Assembly: GCA_027449865.1 (NCBI GenBank)
Contig: DAIDKV010000056.1
Location: 42,861-106,860, forward strand
Direction of reading: 5' to 3'
Length of the DNA stretch: 64,000 nucleotides
From: Planctomycetales bacterium
Lineage (GTDB): Bacteria; Planctomycetota; Planctomycetia; Isosphaerales; Isosphaeraceae
Of the stretch, positions 53,472 to 62,050 are shown in pieces. The translations under genes were made by a program, and so were the position numbers. The notes below the pieces were generated by a model. It searched no databases, was not told the origin of the DNA, and was given only the letters and a program-made list of their open reading frames with translations. Each line of letters opens with the position of its first letter. Within the stretch, counting starts at the first letter, position 1.

Positions 53472-55287
53472 GCCACTCTCCGATTGGATCGACGACCGGA
53501 CCGGACTGTTCTCGCGTCGTCGGGCAGGACTTGAAAGGATTGTCCCCAGCGGCGCCGGTTGGCGATACGTCTCGGGACCCGCGGTCCTCGCTGCCTTTCT
53601 CATTCAGGCGTTTACCGGCATCCTCTTGATGACGGCATATAGCCCGTCGTCATCGACGGCCTGGGGAAGCGTCTACTACATCAACCACGAGATGTGGCTC
53701 GGCTGGTTCATTCGAGGCGTTCACCACTACTCGGCCCAGGCCACGATGGTTCTCCTGGCGTTCCACCTCTTCCAGACGATCTGGACCGCGGCCTACCGCC
53801 GGCCCCGCGAGTTTACCTGGTGGTTCGGCGTGATACTTCTGGTGCTTTGCGTTGCGTTCGGTCACACCGGATACCAGCTTCCCTGGGACCAGAAGGGATA
53901 CTGGTCGACCAAGGTCGTCACCAACATCATCGGTGGAGCGCCGGTGCTGGGGCCGTACGTCCAGAAGCTTCTCATCGGAGGGACGGAATACGGTAACCAG
54001 ACGCTCACTCGCTTCTTCGCGCTTCATGTCGCGGTGCTCCCGGCACTCTTCATCGCGACACTCGCCGCGCACATCGCCCTGGCGCGTCGAAAAGGGATGA
54101 CGCCTCCGCTCCGGCCGGAGAATACCCGTCGCGATGAGCCGTACTGGCCGCACCAGTCGTTCCGGAATACCATCGCGGTCGCCACATTGATGGGCGTTGT
54201 GGTGGGCGTCGTCTACTACAACGGTGGGGCTCACCTTGACGCCCCCGCCGACCCCTCCAGCGCCGACTACCCCGCACGGCCCGAGTGGTACTTCCTATCG
54301 CTCTATCAGATGCTGAAATACTTCCCCGGGAACCGAGAGGTTATCGGCACGGTCGTGATTCCGTCGACTCTGTTGATGCTCCTGGTGCTGCTTCCGTTCC
54401 TCGACCGTATCCTTCCGAGACGCGCCTCGCACGCGATGGCCTGCCTCTTCGCCCTGGTGATGGCTGGAGCCATCACCGGCCTGACGGTGATCGCCATCCG
54501 GGAAGATGCGGGCAACAAGCAGTTCCACGAAGCTCGAGCAAAGGCTGACGAGGCTCAACGGCGTGCCTTGCAACTAGCGGCACTCCATGGCGCTGGCATA
54601 CCCCCAGATGGGGCCTCTTATCTCCTCCGGCGTGATCCCTGGACCCAGGGCCGTGCCGTCCTGGACCGGAAATGCCTCGGGTGCCACGTGATGGAAGGCA
54701 AGGGAAGTGGCGAACAATCGGCCCCCGACCTCGCCCGTTTCGGCTCGCGAGCCTGGATACGTGGCCTGCTCGACAAGCCCCAGTCGGCCACCTATTTCGG
54801 TAAGGCCCCTGGTTGTGATGGCATGGAAGAATGGAAGAAGTCTTCAAAGTTGAATGCCAGGCAACTCGATGTCGTGGCTGATTTCGTCGCGGGGTTTGCG
54901 AAGATACCGGCGGACCTCACGCCTGACGAGTGGCTGAGCCATCCGGAAGTCGCCAAGCATCCCGGGCTGGAGCTATTCCAGAAGGAATGCGGTACCTGCC
55001 ACGTGGTCGAGGGTTTGAGCGAGGGGGGCACGCGTGATGCTCCCGGTCTCTATCGATGGGGATCGGCCGACTGGTTCGAGCGCATGGTCCGCAAGCCCTC
55101 GACCGCCGATCGATATGGGTACATGGACGACGGTCAGAAGATGCCTGCGTTTGGTGACGATCAGGTGAGTGAGAACGACCTGACGATGATCTACCGATAT
55201 ATTCGGGGCGAGTATCCTCCGCCCACGAGCTCGGTCCCGCCCGAGGCCACCGCGGCCAACGCCGCCGCGCCGTTCGCCGCGCACTGA
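53464..55287 (+). CDS. Cytochrome b fused to a di-haem cytochrome c
   Basis: A 607-residue protein. Residues about 10-210 are the cytochrome b core: W-F-I-R-G-V-H-H-Y and F-A-L-H-V, with further His 13-15 residues on, provide haem ligands, and P-W-D-Q follows. A subunit IV-like part has P-E-W-Y-F and further membrane spans (to about 365). After a linker come two c-type haem sites, C404-L-G-C407-H408 and C509-G-T-C512-H513. The TTG start (53464) overlaps the Rieske stop and has GGAG about 9 nt upstream. The fused layout suggests a bc complex whose cytochrome c1 function is covered by the C-terminal haems. Confidence 0.9.
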   Translation: MLKPLSDWIDDRTGLFSRRRAGLERIVPSGAGWRYVSGPAVLAAFLIQAFTGILLMTAYSPSSSTAWGSVYYINHEMWLGWFIRGVHHYSAQATMVLLAFHLFQTIWTAAYRRPREFTWWFGVILLVLCVAFGHTGYQLPWDQKGYWSTKVVTNIIGGAPVLGPYVQKLLIGGTEYGNQTLTRFFALHVAVLPALFIATLAAHIALARRKGMTPPLRPENTRRDEPYWPHQSFRNTIAVATLMGVVVGVVYYNGGAHLDAPADPSSADYPARPEWYFLSLYQMLKYFPGNREVIGTVVIPSTLLMLLVLLPFLDRILPRRASHAMACLFALVMAGAITGLTVIAIREDAGNKQFHEARAKADEAQRRALQLAALHGAGIPPDGASYLLRRDPWTQGRAVLDRKCLGCHVMEGKGSGEQSAPDLARFGSRAWIRGLLDKPQSATYFGKAPGCDGMEEWKKSSKLNARQLDVVADFVAGFAKIPADLTPDEWLSHPEVAKHPGLELFQKECGTCHVVEGLSEGGTRDAPGLYRWGSADWFERMVRKPSTADRYGYMDDGQKMPAFGDDQVSENDLTMIYRYIRGEYPPPTSSVPPEATAANAAAPFAAH

Positions 55288-55779
55288 TCGCGCAACCCCC
55301 GACCCGCGCGCCTCGCCCCGATTTCGGGCAGCGAGGTGCGCGGAATCGATCGAAAACCATGGGTCCATCCTGTCTGCATCACCAACCTTTGCCGGGTGGC
55401 CAGCGTCGAAGTATACTTGCCTTCCCGATCGAATTGGGGCGAAAAAAGGCGGAAAAAACCACGGATTTTCCTTGAATCCGGATGACGGGCCTCGGTATGC
55501 TTTGACCAACTCGCCGCACGGGCGAGGCGATTGATGGATCAGTCGGATTCGCTTTTCCTACACGACTCACATCCCCTAGCAGGAGCATTCCAGAGCGGTC
55601 CTCCCGCGGAGCGGGCAGGGCTGGTGAGGTACGTCGAGAGGTCGGATCGTCTGCGGCCTGTCAGGTCGGAGATGAGAAAGATCCAGGGAAGACCTCTATC
55701 CGGGCGGCCTTATGGCCGAGCCGGGCGGCGCTATCGGCGTCGATCGAACGGAATTCGACGAGACCATTTCAAGGAAGGG
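55288..55779. other. Gene-free region between cytochrome b-c and C26-like genes
   Basis: About 492 bases with no convincing gene. It has the strong hairpin at 55305-55342 and a purine-rich AAGGAAGGG close to the next start. A longer open frame from 55531 is not protein-like before residue 84 and is rejected as the true start. Confidence 0.4.
55305..55342 (+). terminator. Long GC-rich hairpin after the cytochrome b-c gene
   Basis: A 12-bp outer stem (one G-T pair) and an inner CCCGA / TCGGG stem with a 2-nt loop lie 17 nt after the stop codon at 55287. There is no U-tract, so it may be a factor-assisted terminator or an mRNA 3'-end stabiliser. Confidence 0.55.
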
Positions 55780-56541
55780 ATGGCTGCCATGAAGTATCGT
55801 CCACTCATCGGAATCAACACGGACTACCGCGCCTCGGCCAAGGGTCGGACGCCTCACAGCTACATCCACAGCGGCTACTTCGAGAGCCTGCTGGCTGCGA
55901 ATGCCTTGCCGGTCATCATCCCCCCACTGACCCGCGAATCAGACCTCACACCGATTCTCGACCGGCTTGACGGCGTGATGCTCACCGGTGGCGATGACCT
56001 GGACCCTCGGAAGATGGGTCTCTCGCCCCACCCGGCTGTCACGATGATCACCGAGCGGAGAGAGCTGGCCGATCGGCTGCTCTGCAAGCTGGTCCAGCAG
56101 CGCCGGATGCCCGTCCTGGGAATCGGCCTGGGGATGCAGGAGCTGAATGTCGTCTGCGGAGGTGGACTCTTCCTGCACCTGCCGGAGGACATGCCCAAGG
56201 GGATTCCGCACCGTGACCCACTCGGCGGGGCGCACCGACACACGGTCGTGATGCAGCCCGGCACCCGGCTCGAAGAAATCTACGGGCCCGGCGAGATCCG
56301 GGTGAACAGCTACCACCACCAGGGCATTCGCAAGCTCGCCCCAAATTTCCGGACGGCCGCGCTGGCGCCCGACGGCCTCATCGAGGCCTTCGAGGGGAAG
56401 GAAGCCGGGTGGTGGGTTACCGGTGTGCAGTGGCACCCGGAGAACGAGGGGAACATCTCCCTCGACATGCAGCTCATCGAGGCCTTCGTCGCCGCCTCGG
56501 CCTCGATGCGAAGCGCCCCGGCGCTCGCAAAGGTCGGCTGA
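55780..56541 (+). CDS. Class-I glutamine amidotransferase-like (peptidase C26) protein lacking the nucleophilic Cys
   Basis: A 253-residue protein close to gamma-glutamyl-GABA hydrolase PuuD. The oxyanion/ligand blocks V-M-L-T-G-G-D-D-L-D-P and G-V-Q-W-H-P-E-N are conserved, including the catalytic His and Glu. The nucleophile elbow reads L-G-I-G116-L-G-M-Q, where active family members have Cys (G-I-C-x-G-x-Q). A gene-length, otherwise conserved protein with this change is more likely a repurposed ligand-binding or inactive protein than a pseudogene. AAGGAAGGG precedes ATG 55780. A second ATG three codons on would also fit. Confidence 0.85.
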   Translation: MAAMKYRPLIGINTDYRASAKGRTPHSYIHSGYFESLLAANALPVIIPPLTRESDLTPILDRLDGVMLTGGDDLDPRKMGLSPHPAVTMITERRELADRLLCKLVQQRRMPVLGIGLGMQELNVVCGGGLFLHLPEDMPKGIPHRDPLGGAHRHTVVMQPGTRLEEIYGPGEIRVNSYHHQGIRKLAPNFRTAALAPDGLIEAFEGKEAGWWVTGVQWHPENEGNISLDMQLIEAFVAASASMRSAPALAKVG

Positions 56542-56569
56542 TTCGGCGATCCTCCCAGAGAGGCACAGA

Positions 56570-56617
56570 GGCACAGAGATCGGTAAAGTCCAGGTTATTG
56601 GCTCCGATCTCTGTGCC
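56570..56617. repeat. Perfect 14-bp inverted repeat between convergent genes
   Basis: GGCACAGAGATCGG (56570-56583) and CCGATCTCTGTGCC (56604-56617) pair perfectly over a 20-nt loop. The left arm overlaps a short tandem, gaggcacagaggcacagag, just upstream. It sits between the C26-like gene (+) and the zinc-ribbon gene (-). It may be a bidirectional terminator or a dispersed palindromic repeat. No U-tract is evident. Confidence 0.6.
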
Positions 56618-56695
56618 ACCATGGTTGAATTCGACCTGCAGGCAGCCCATTCCAAGCTGGCTGTCATCGCAAGGCTTTACATGGCCACGGCGGCC

Positions 56696-57040
56696 TTATC
56701 TTGTGGTCGAGTGTAAACTCTTGCGCGACCGACTCCTCTTTCTGGACGATACAATGACATCGTCGGTTCCTTGAATGTCCTCGGCCCGTACCAGGGAGAG
56801 TTTCGGCTCGTTCTCCTCAGACACTTGCGCGTCGAAGAGGATCATCGTCACATCGTTGGTGAGATCGACCAGGCACCAGATTGAGCAATCTTCACAGGTG
56901 CCCAGCAAGCGTTCCGGCCGCCCCGCATCGGGCTGGTGGATCTCCATGTAGCCGTTGCAGATCGGGCATTCGGTGCCCCGGAAATCGCCGAGCTCCAGGG
57001 ATCGGCGAAACGAGCAGGGTGGGATCGGGATAGGCTTCAT
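56696..57040 (-). CDS. Zinc-ribbon protein of unknown function
   Basis: A 114-residue protein. C25-P-I-C28 and C49-E-D-C52 form a probable zinc ribbon, with an extra C56 nearby. The middle has L-V-D-L-T-N-D-V-T-M-I-L-F-D and the tail is basic (S-S-R-K-R-S-R-S-R-K). Such small zinc-ribbon proteins often bind nucleic acid or act as adaptors. GAGGGG about 9 nt upstream supports ATG 57040. Its leader carries a terminator-like hairpin and the promoter region has two palindromes, so expression seems regulated. Function not known. Confidence 0.75.
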   Translation of the reverse strand: MKPIPIPPCSFRRSLELGDFRGTECPICNGYMEIHQPDAGRPERLLGTCEDCSIWCLVDLTNDVTMILFDAQVSEENEPKLSLVRAEDIQGTDDVIVSSRKRSRSRKSLHSTTR

Positions 57041-57081
57041 CGACGAAGTCCCCTCATCCGAAAATCGGCGTCGAGCGAAAC

Positions 57082-57119
57082 AAAAAAAGCCCTCCGACGC
57101 ACACCTAACGACGGAAGGC
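57082..57119 (-). terminator. Leader terminator / attenuator in front of the zinc-ribbon gene
   Basis: On the minus strand an 11-position stem (57119-57109 with 57099-57089, one wobble and one mismatch, 9-nt loop) is followed directly by seven T residues and then GTTT. This is a standard intrinsic-terminator shape. It lies 42 nt upstream of ATG 57040 and downstream of the candidate promoter, so it could attenuate the gene. It could instead end the transcript of the upstream operon. Confidence 0.6.
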
Positions 57120-57169
57120 CCTCTGGACCCAAAGTTAAGCCGACCCCTCGCGAGCCGACGCTTCCTTAT

Positions 57170-57203
57170 GGTCTAATAGACCACAAGTAGACTTAGAAGT
57201 CAA
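57170..57203 (-). promoter_or_regulatory. Candidate promoter with two palindromes for the zinc-ribbon gene
   Basis: On the minus strand TTGACT (57203-57198) and TCTATT (57180-57175) are 17 nt apart. A 13-bp palindrome (GGTCTA-A-TAGACC, 57170-57182) overlaps the -10, and GACTT-AG-AAGTC (57190-57201) overlaps the -35. Both could be operators. An AT-rich tract lies just upstream (57215-57235). Confidence 0.45.
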
Positions 57204-57387
57204 GATCTCCTGAACAGATTTTTTTATTTAAAGCAAATGGGTCCCTCGGCAACCTTCCGAATTACGCGTCATGGTACTCAGGAAGGCTGGCAAAGTGGGT
57301 GAAATTCCCAGGGAGAGAGCGAGACCCAGCCTCGGAAAGGTCTGAGGCTACGACTCGGCCTTTTCTGTCCTGACGGATGATTGAAAC
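57204..57387. other. Remaining intergenic DNA with a structured region
   Basis: The DNA between the zinc-ribbon promoter and the beta-propeller gene includes an imperfect 11-bp inverted repeat (near 57248-57291) and GGGTGAAATTCCC-like elements. I found no match to a known riboswitch class, so only unassigned structure is noted. Confidence 0.3.
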
Positions 57388-58521
57388 TCACGGGCGGCCG
57401 ATCCCAAACTGATCGCCGGCACGGACCGGTTCGGCGCCTCGGAAATCGATTTCCAGCAGCTTTTCACTCTGAACCTCACGGTTTTCCTCGTCGCGCAGGC
57501 CAGCGATGATCTTCCTTGAGCGAACATCGATCACGTCGCCGGTTGACGGATAGGCGAGTCGTCCGTCGATGCTAAAGGTAATCCAGCCGGGCTCGTCGCG
57601 GAGCTCAATGGATTCGAGCTGTTTGGGCGGCATCGAGGTCGCGTCGAAGATGTGCATTCGGCGATTGTGGGCGTCGGTCACCCAGATTTCGCGGCCGTCG
57701 GGCGTCATCCCGATTCCGTGGCTCGGGCAGCCGTGCCGCTTGGTTGGGCCGGTCGGATATCCCGAAACCTCCACCCGGTAGAGCTTCTTACCAGTTTGAA
57801 GGTCGCCGACCTCGAAGCCCAGCAGCTTGTTGACATTCACGAAGCAGAGGGTCTGGTCAGCGTTGATGGTGAACGGCCGGATGCTCGCGGCGAAGGAACC
57901 GCAGCGACCCACGATCTTTTTTGAGGCGATGTCGATGATCGTCAGGTCAGGTGAGTTCAGCCCGGCCAGATACGCCTTCTTGCCATCCGGGCCGACGATC
58001 GTGTTGTGCGCGCCCGATCTCGGCTCGACCCGCCCCATTTCCTCGCCATCGCTGGCGCGAAGAATGTACCAGATCGGCCCCTCGAAGCTTGGCTGAACAA
58101 TCGTCTCGCCGTCGGGCGTGATCGACATTCGATCGCAACCCTTTTCGTAGGTTCGCTCCCAGAGGACCTTCTCCGTGACAAGGTCAAGGCACATCAACTG
58201 CTTGATGGTACTGATGTAGAGGCGCTTCGTCCGTGCGCTGGCGCAGATTCCCTTCACGTTGATCGGCTTTCCCTGGGCGTCCAGTCCCTTGGTCGGGATG
58301 CGGCGGAGGAAACGATGGCCATGATCGATGTCGTAGACGATCACGCCGTGGCCTCCGTATTCCAGGTAGTTCCGGATGCCAGGCTCGGCGACATAAAGGC
58401 GTCGGGTGATCGCAGCCGAGGCGGGCTCGTCGGCAGCGGCAGCGGCGCCGAGGATTGACCAGGACAAGGCCGCCAGCAAGAGCGGCCGGAAGGAGCGTTG
58501 CAGAGGGTCGCGGGTTCTCAC
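57388..58521 (-). CDS. Exported YncE-like beta-propeller protein
   Basis: A 377-residue protein. Signal peptide to about residue 30 (ending A-A-A-A-D). The rest has seven-bladed propeller features: repeats such as K-R-L-Y-I-S-T, N-T-I-V-G-P-D-G-K-K-A-Y-L-A-G and I-W-V-T-D-A-H-N-R-R-M-H-I-F-D-A, typical of YncE/surface-layer beta-propellers. The GTG at 58521 overlaps the permease stop as GTGA, so it is translated with the ABC exporter. It could be a periplasmic partner of that exporter. No enzymatic motif is seen. Confidence 0.87.
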   Translation of the reverse strand: MRTRDPLQRSFRPLLLAALSWSILGAAAAADEPASAAITRRLYVAEPGIRNYLEYGGHGVIVYDIDHGHRFLRRIPTKGLDAQGKPINVKGICASARTKRLYISTIKQLMCLDLVTEKVLWERTYEKGCDRMSITPDGETIVQPSFEGPIWYILRASDGEEMGRVEPRSGAHNTIVGPDGKKAYLAGLNSPDLTIIDIASKKIVGRCGSFAASIRPFTINADQTLCFVNVNKLLGFEVGDLQTGKKLYRVEVSGYPTGPTKRHGCPSHGIGMTPDGREIWVTDAHNRRMHIFDATSMPPKQLESIELRDEPGWITFSIDGRLAYPSTGDVIDVRSRKIIAGLRDEENREVQSEKLLEIDFRGAEPVRAGDQFGIGRP

Positions 58522-60065
58522 GGGACGGCTTCTCCAGGGAGGGCGATCGAGATGGGTTTTGCGACCCCGTCGAGATCCGGCCCAATCACGGACGCTGGCC
58601 TCTCGGCGAGGGACGCCACGAACCCCATGATGATGCGGCGGCGGGCGCCCACGAGCAAGTGGGCGAAGCCGAAGGCGAACAGAAGGATCGAAATCAGCGC
58701 GGTCGCCTGTACCCCGAAGGCCAATTCTCGCTGGATGGCGTAGATCATTCCAATGCCGGCCACAGGGCTAAGCGCGAAAATCGGAGCGGCCATTCGCTCG
58801 CTATTCTGCCCCGTCTCCGAGGCTGCGAGTATCCACCCTCCGAGTATCGGAAGGAGCCAGGCGACGAAGAGAAAGAGGCTGAAGTAGACCGAAGCCCGCC
58901 GACCGAACTTTAGCTGGAAATATTGCAACCCGAAAGCATGATAGGCGACCGTCAGTACCGCGGCGGCCAGCGCCAGGGAATACGCGTTGGAGGATCCCGG
59001 CGCCCCGAATTGGGGATCGGGAGTGCCGGTCGCGATTGTGTCGACCACCGTTCCCGCGACCAGTACGATCGCGGGCAGAATCATCAGACCCGGAACGCTC
59101 ACCGAAAGGTCGTTCCACCAGGGGAGACGCGGATGACCCTGTTTCTGAGCCCGGTGCAGGCCCTTGATGTACTCGGCCTGGGAGGGCACGATCATGGTCC
59201 CCAGAAGGAGGGCTGGAACGACCAGCAGGTAGAGCGAGGCGATCTGAAAATATTGATAATTCTCCTGCCGCCAGATCCCGCCGAGGGTGAGCATGGCGAA
59301 GGTTAGCATGGCCGCGATCGCCTGAGGCTTCGAGAGGGAATGCAGCCGTTGCGACTCGATTTTTCGTGTCGCGGCCAGCAGCAGGAAGAAGAGCATCGGC
59401 ACTTCGTAGAGAAGAATGACCGGAAGCCAGGGGAGCGGAATCCCGAAGAATCGCAGCCGATATTCCGATTCCACCGCATAGACCGATTGCGTGGCTCCCA
59501 GGACGATGTACGCAAAGAAGAATAGCAAGAACACAATCATCCCCAGCGCGTTTCCCGACGGGTTTTTTGAGTTCGAGATCAGGGCACTGATCATCGAGAT
59601 CGCGTGGAGAATCCACGCGCTGATCAGGACTAGAAGCATCAGTTGCACGATGCCGCGGAAGGTCGGGATGCCGAACGCCATGCAGAAGATCGTGAAGGGA
59701 ATCGTCGAGGCGAACAGAGCATATTCCCGGATCGGAGCGCCGAGGAAGAAGCCGAACATCAGCTCTCTTGGAGACATTGGCGTGACCCGGTGAAAGTCGA
59801 GGACGCCAGAGGCCCGAGCGCCGTTCACCGCGGCGTTCACCTGGGCCGATCCCATGATGCCGAGGATCACGATCTGCATCGCCATGATCCCACCGGCGAC
59901 GTAGCCGTGCTGATACCAGTCGAGCTGGTATCCGGCGAAGGCCAGGCAGAGGTTGAGCATGATCACGACAGCCAGGGCGCTGAAGGCCGACTGGGGACGG
60001 AGCCGCGACCGGGCATGTTTTACCAGAATCGGGTTGGAAAAGAATCGGCGGATGTCGTCCCGCAT
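58518..60065 (-). CDS. ABC-2 type exporter permease
   Basis: A 515-residue membrane protein with about 12 spans. The amino-terminal cytosolic segment M-R-D-D-I-R-R-F-F-S-N-P-I-L leads into a hydrophobic body with L-D-F-H-R-V-T-P-M-S-P-R, as in ABC-2 exporter permeases (no EAA motif). The start overlaps the ATPase stop as TGATG. The length suggests two fused permease halves. The exported substrate is unknown. Confidence 0.88.
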   Translation of the reverse strand: MRDDIRRFFSNPILVKHARSRLRPQSAFSALAVVIMLNLCLAFAGYQLDWYQHGYVAGGIMAMQIVILGIMGSAQVNAAVNGARASGVLDFHRVTPMSPRELMFGFFLGAPIREYALFASTIPFTIFCMAFGIPTFRGIVQLMLLVLISAWILHAISMISALISNSKNPSGNALGMIVFLLFFFAYIVLGATQSVYAVESEYRLRFFGIPLPWLPVILLYEVPMLFFLLLAATRKIESQRLHSLSKPQAIAAMLTFAMLTLGGIWRQENYQYFQIASLYLLVVPALLLGTMIVPSQAEYIKGLHRAQKQGHPRLPWWNDLSVSVPGLMILPAIVLVAGTVVDTIATGTPDPQFGAPGSSNAYSLALAAAVLTVAYHAFGLQYFQLKFGRRASVYFSLFLFVAWLLPILGGWILAASETGQNSERMAAPIFALSPVAGIGMIYAIQRELAFGVQATALISILLFAFGFAHLLVGARRRIIMGFVASLAERPASVIGPDLDGVAKPISIALPGEAVP

Positions 60066-60994
60066 CAGGAGAGCTCCTTCGATCCGACCTTGAGAAAGAG
60101 GTCTTCGAGGTTGTCTCGCCGGCGAGCAAAGCCGGCGATGGGGACCCCCTGGCGAACCAGTGCGGTCAGCAGTTCGCTGGCCGCGCGTGCATCGCCGCGG
60201 AACCGGAATTCAAAAGTCAGCTCGCCTCGCGGTTCGATGGAGTCGGCGCGGTCGTCGGATCCGACGATCCACTGGAAAAGCTCGACCTCGCCCAGCACCT
60301 CGACTGTCAGATAGGAGTCGCCCATCACGCGACGGTTGACCTCTTCGATCCGGCCGGCGACGACCAACTGTCCCCCTTCCATCACGACGATCGAGGTACA
60401 AAACTCGTCCATCTCGGTGAGGATGTGCGACGAGATCAGGACGGTTTTCTTTCGTTCGGCGAGTTGCTTCAACACGTTCTTGAGCTGGATCCGGCCCTGA
60501 GGGTCGATCCCGCTGGCCGGCTCGTCGAGCAGGAGGACGCTGGGATTGGGGATGAGGGTCTTCGCGAGCATCATCCGCTGCCGCATCCCGCGAGAGAGTT
60601 CGCCAACCATTGCCTCACGCTTCTCGGTGAGCCCAACCATGTCGAGGTGATCCGCGATCGCGTGCCGCCGCTCGCCCGGGGAGAGACCGTAGCTGGCGGC
60701 GAAGAGGTCCAGGAACTCCCAGACCATCAGGTCTTCATAGACTGGAGGGAAGTCGGGCATGAACCCCATGATTCGGCAGACGTCTCTGGGACGCTCGCGG
60801 ACATCGACGCCGCAGACCTCGATCTCGCCGTAGGTCGGTTCGAGCAGACCGAGCATGGCGCGCATCGTGGTTGTCTTGCCGGCGCCGTTAGGTCCGATGA
60901 GACCACAGACCTCGCCCGGCCCGACTTCCAGGCTGAGGTCTTTCACGGCGCAAAGATCGTCGTAATCGACGCGCAGGTCCTTGATCCGGATCAT
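60065..60994 (-). CDS. ABC-2 exporter ATPase
   Basis: A 309-residue ATP-binding protein. G-L-I-G-P-N-G-A-G-K-T-T (Walker A), V-G-E-L-S-R-G-M-R-Q-R (signature, LSRGM) and L-L-L-D-E-P-A-S-G-I-D-P (Walker B/D-loop) are intact, with S-S-H as switch His. A C-terminal domain of about 85 residues follows. It drives the permease encoded immediately downstream. This operon order (coiled-coil membrane protein, ATPase, permease, beta-propeller) suggests a dedicated export or extrusion machine. Confidence 0.94.
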   Translation of the reverse strand: MIRIKDLRVDYDDLCAVKDLSLEVGPGEVCGLIGPNGAGKTTTMRAMLGLLEPTYGEIEVCGVDVRERPRDVCRIMGFMPDFPPVYEDLMVWEFLDLFAASYGLSPGERRHAIADHLDMVGLTEKREAMVGELSRGMRQRMMLAKTLIPNPSVLLLDEPASGIDPQGRIQLKNVLKQLAERKKTVLISSHILTEMDEFCTSIVVMEGGQLVVAGRIEEVNRRVMGDSYLTVEVLGEVELFQWIVGSDDRADSIEPRGELTFEFRFRGDARAASELLTALVRQGVPIAGFARRRDNLEDLFLKVGSKELS

Positions 60995-61039
60995 CGGTGT
61001 CTCCTGTCGTGCGTCGTCGGGCGGTACGCGTCGCGATCG

Positions 61040-62050
61040 CTACCGTCCCCGCTCTCGACTCAGCCGCCCGCTCAGATGTGACATTTCATCTCGCGCCTGG
61101 CGCGCCTCGGCCTCGTCGAGGATCGACTCCAGGTTGTTCGTCTGTCGGGCGAGTTCCTTTTGGAGGCTGGCTTCGGGTTTATCCGCTTTCGCGAGCGAGT
61201 CGAGCCGCTCGTGGGCCTCCTGCTCCAGCGGGACCGCCAGATCGATGAGGGCGAGGAGCCGCTTTCCCTGATCGGAGGTTGGCCACGGACTCCTGAGATC
61301 TCGCTCCATGGCTTCGACCTTCGCCTTTTGTAGCTCCCAGGCTGCCTGTTTGGAGAGCTCCTCGGCATGAGCCTTTTTGGCATCAGCTTCCAGCTCTTTC
61401 GTCCGCTTGTCCCGGGTGTACTTGACCAGCACTTCCTTCTCCGATTCGGCCTGTTCGAGGACGAATTTACTGACCAGGGCCTCTCGCCTGGCCAGGGAAT
61501 GAATCTCACCGACCTGGAGGACCGCGGCCAGATCGCTTGCGGACTTGAAATTATTCATCTTTGATATCATATCCCAGGCTTCTTGCACGCGTTTGGCCTT
61601 GGCCTGGCTCAGTTCCATCTCGGATTTGGCCTGGGCAATTTTACCTTCGGCGACCTGGAGATCCTTGGGGAAGGTTCCCTGCTTGTACTCAAAGGCGGCA
61701 ATCTCGGCGATTTCGCGCGCGAACTTGGCATTGAGATAAGCCGCCTCGGCCCTCTTCGCTGCGAACCGCAGATCCATGAGCTGTTCGCGGAGCTTTCGGG
61801 GCGAGTTGGGCTCGTCCAGCACCCGGCGGACCAGGCCGCTCAGCCGATGATCGAGGTCCTTCATGGCGCGCTGCGTCTGCCGGACGAAATCCGAGGTGGA
61901 CCGCTCCCTGCCATCGGCCCCGCCGGCCCTTAGCGGACGCTCCGGCAGGATTATCGCGACCGCACCGAGCAAGAGCGCGAAGGAAAAGCTGGTCAGCAGC
62001 CTGGACCACAAGAAAAAGCGAGGCGAGCGATCGTATTCGTGGACCGACAT
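61040..62050 (-). CDS. Membrane-anchored coiled-coil protein of unknown function
   Basis: A 336-residue protein. A single N-terminal membrane span (about 18-38, L-L-T-S-F-S-F-A-L-L-L-G-A-V-A-I) is followed by a mostly helical, Lys/Glu/Ala-rich region (60-330) with heptad-like patterns that reads as coiled coil. The start is the second ATG in M-T-M-S, which has AGGGG 6 nt upstream. It precedes the ABC-2 ATPase gene by 45 nt, so it is likely a partner that bridges or senses with the exporter. No known domain. Confidence 0.75.
   Translation of the reverse strand: MSVHEYDRSPRFFLWSRLLTSFSFALLLGAVAIILPERPLRAGGADGRERSTSDFVRQTQRAMKDLDHRLSGLVRRVLDEPNSPRKLREQLMDLRFAAKRAEAAYLNAKFAREIAEIAAFEYKQGTFPKDLQVAEGKIAQAKSEMELSQAKAKRVQEAWDMISKMNNFKSASDLAAVLQVGEIHSLARREALVSKFVLEQAESEKEVLVKYTRDKRTKELEADAKKAHAEELSKQAAWELQKAKVEAMERDLRSPWPTSDQGKRLLALIDLAVPLEQEAHERLDSLAKADKPEASLQKELARQTNNLESILDEAEARQARDEMSHLSGRLSRERGR

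Noticed and set aside
57204..57387. Cobalamin or cyclic-di-AMP riboswitch on the plus strand
   Set aside because: A GGGTGAAATTCCC-like element is present but the conserved core boxes of either class are missing, and no plus-strand gene follows.
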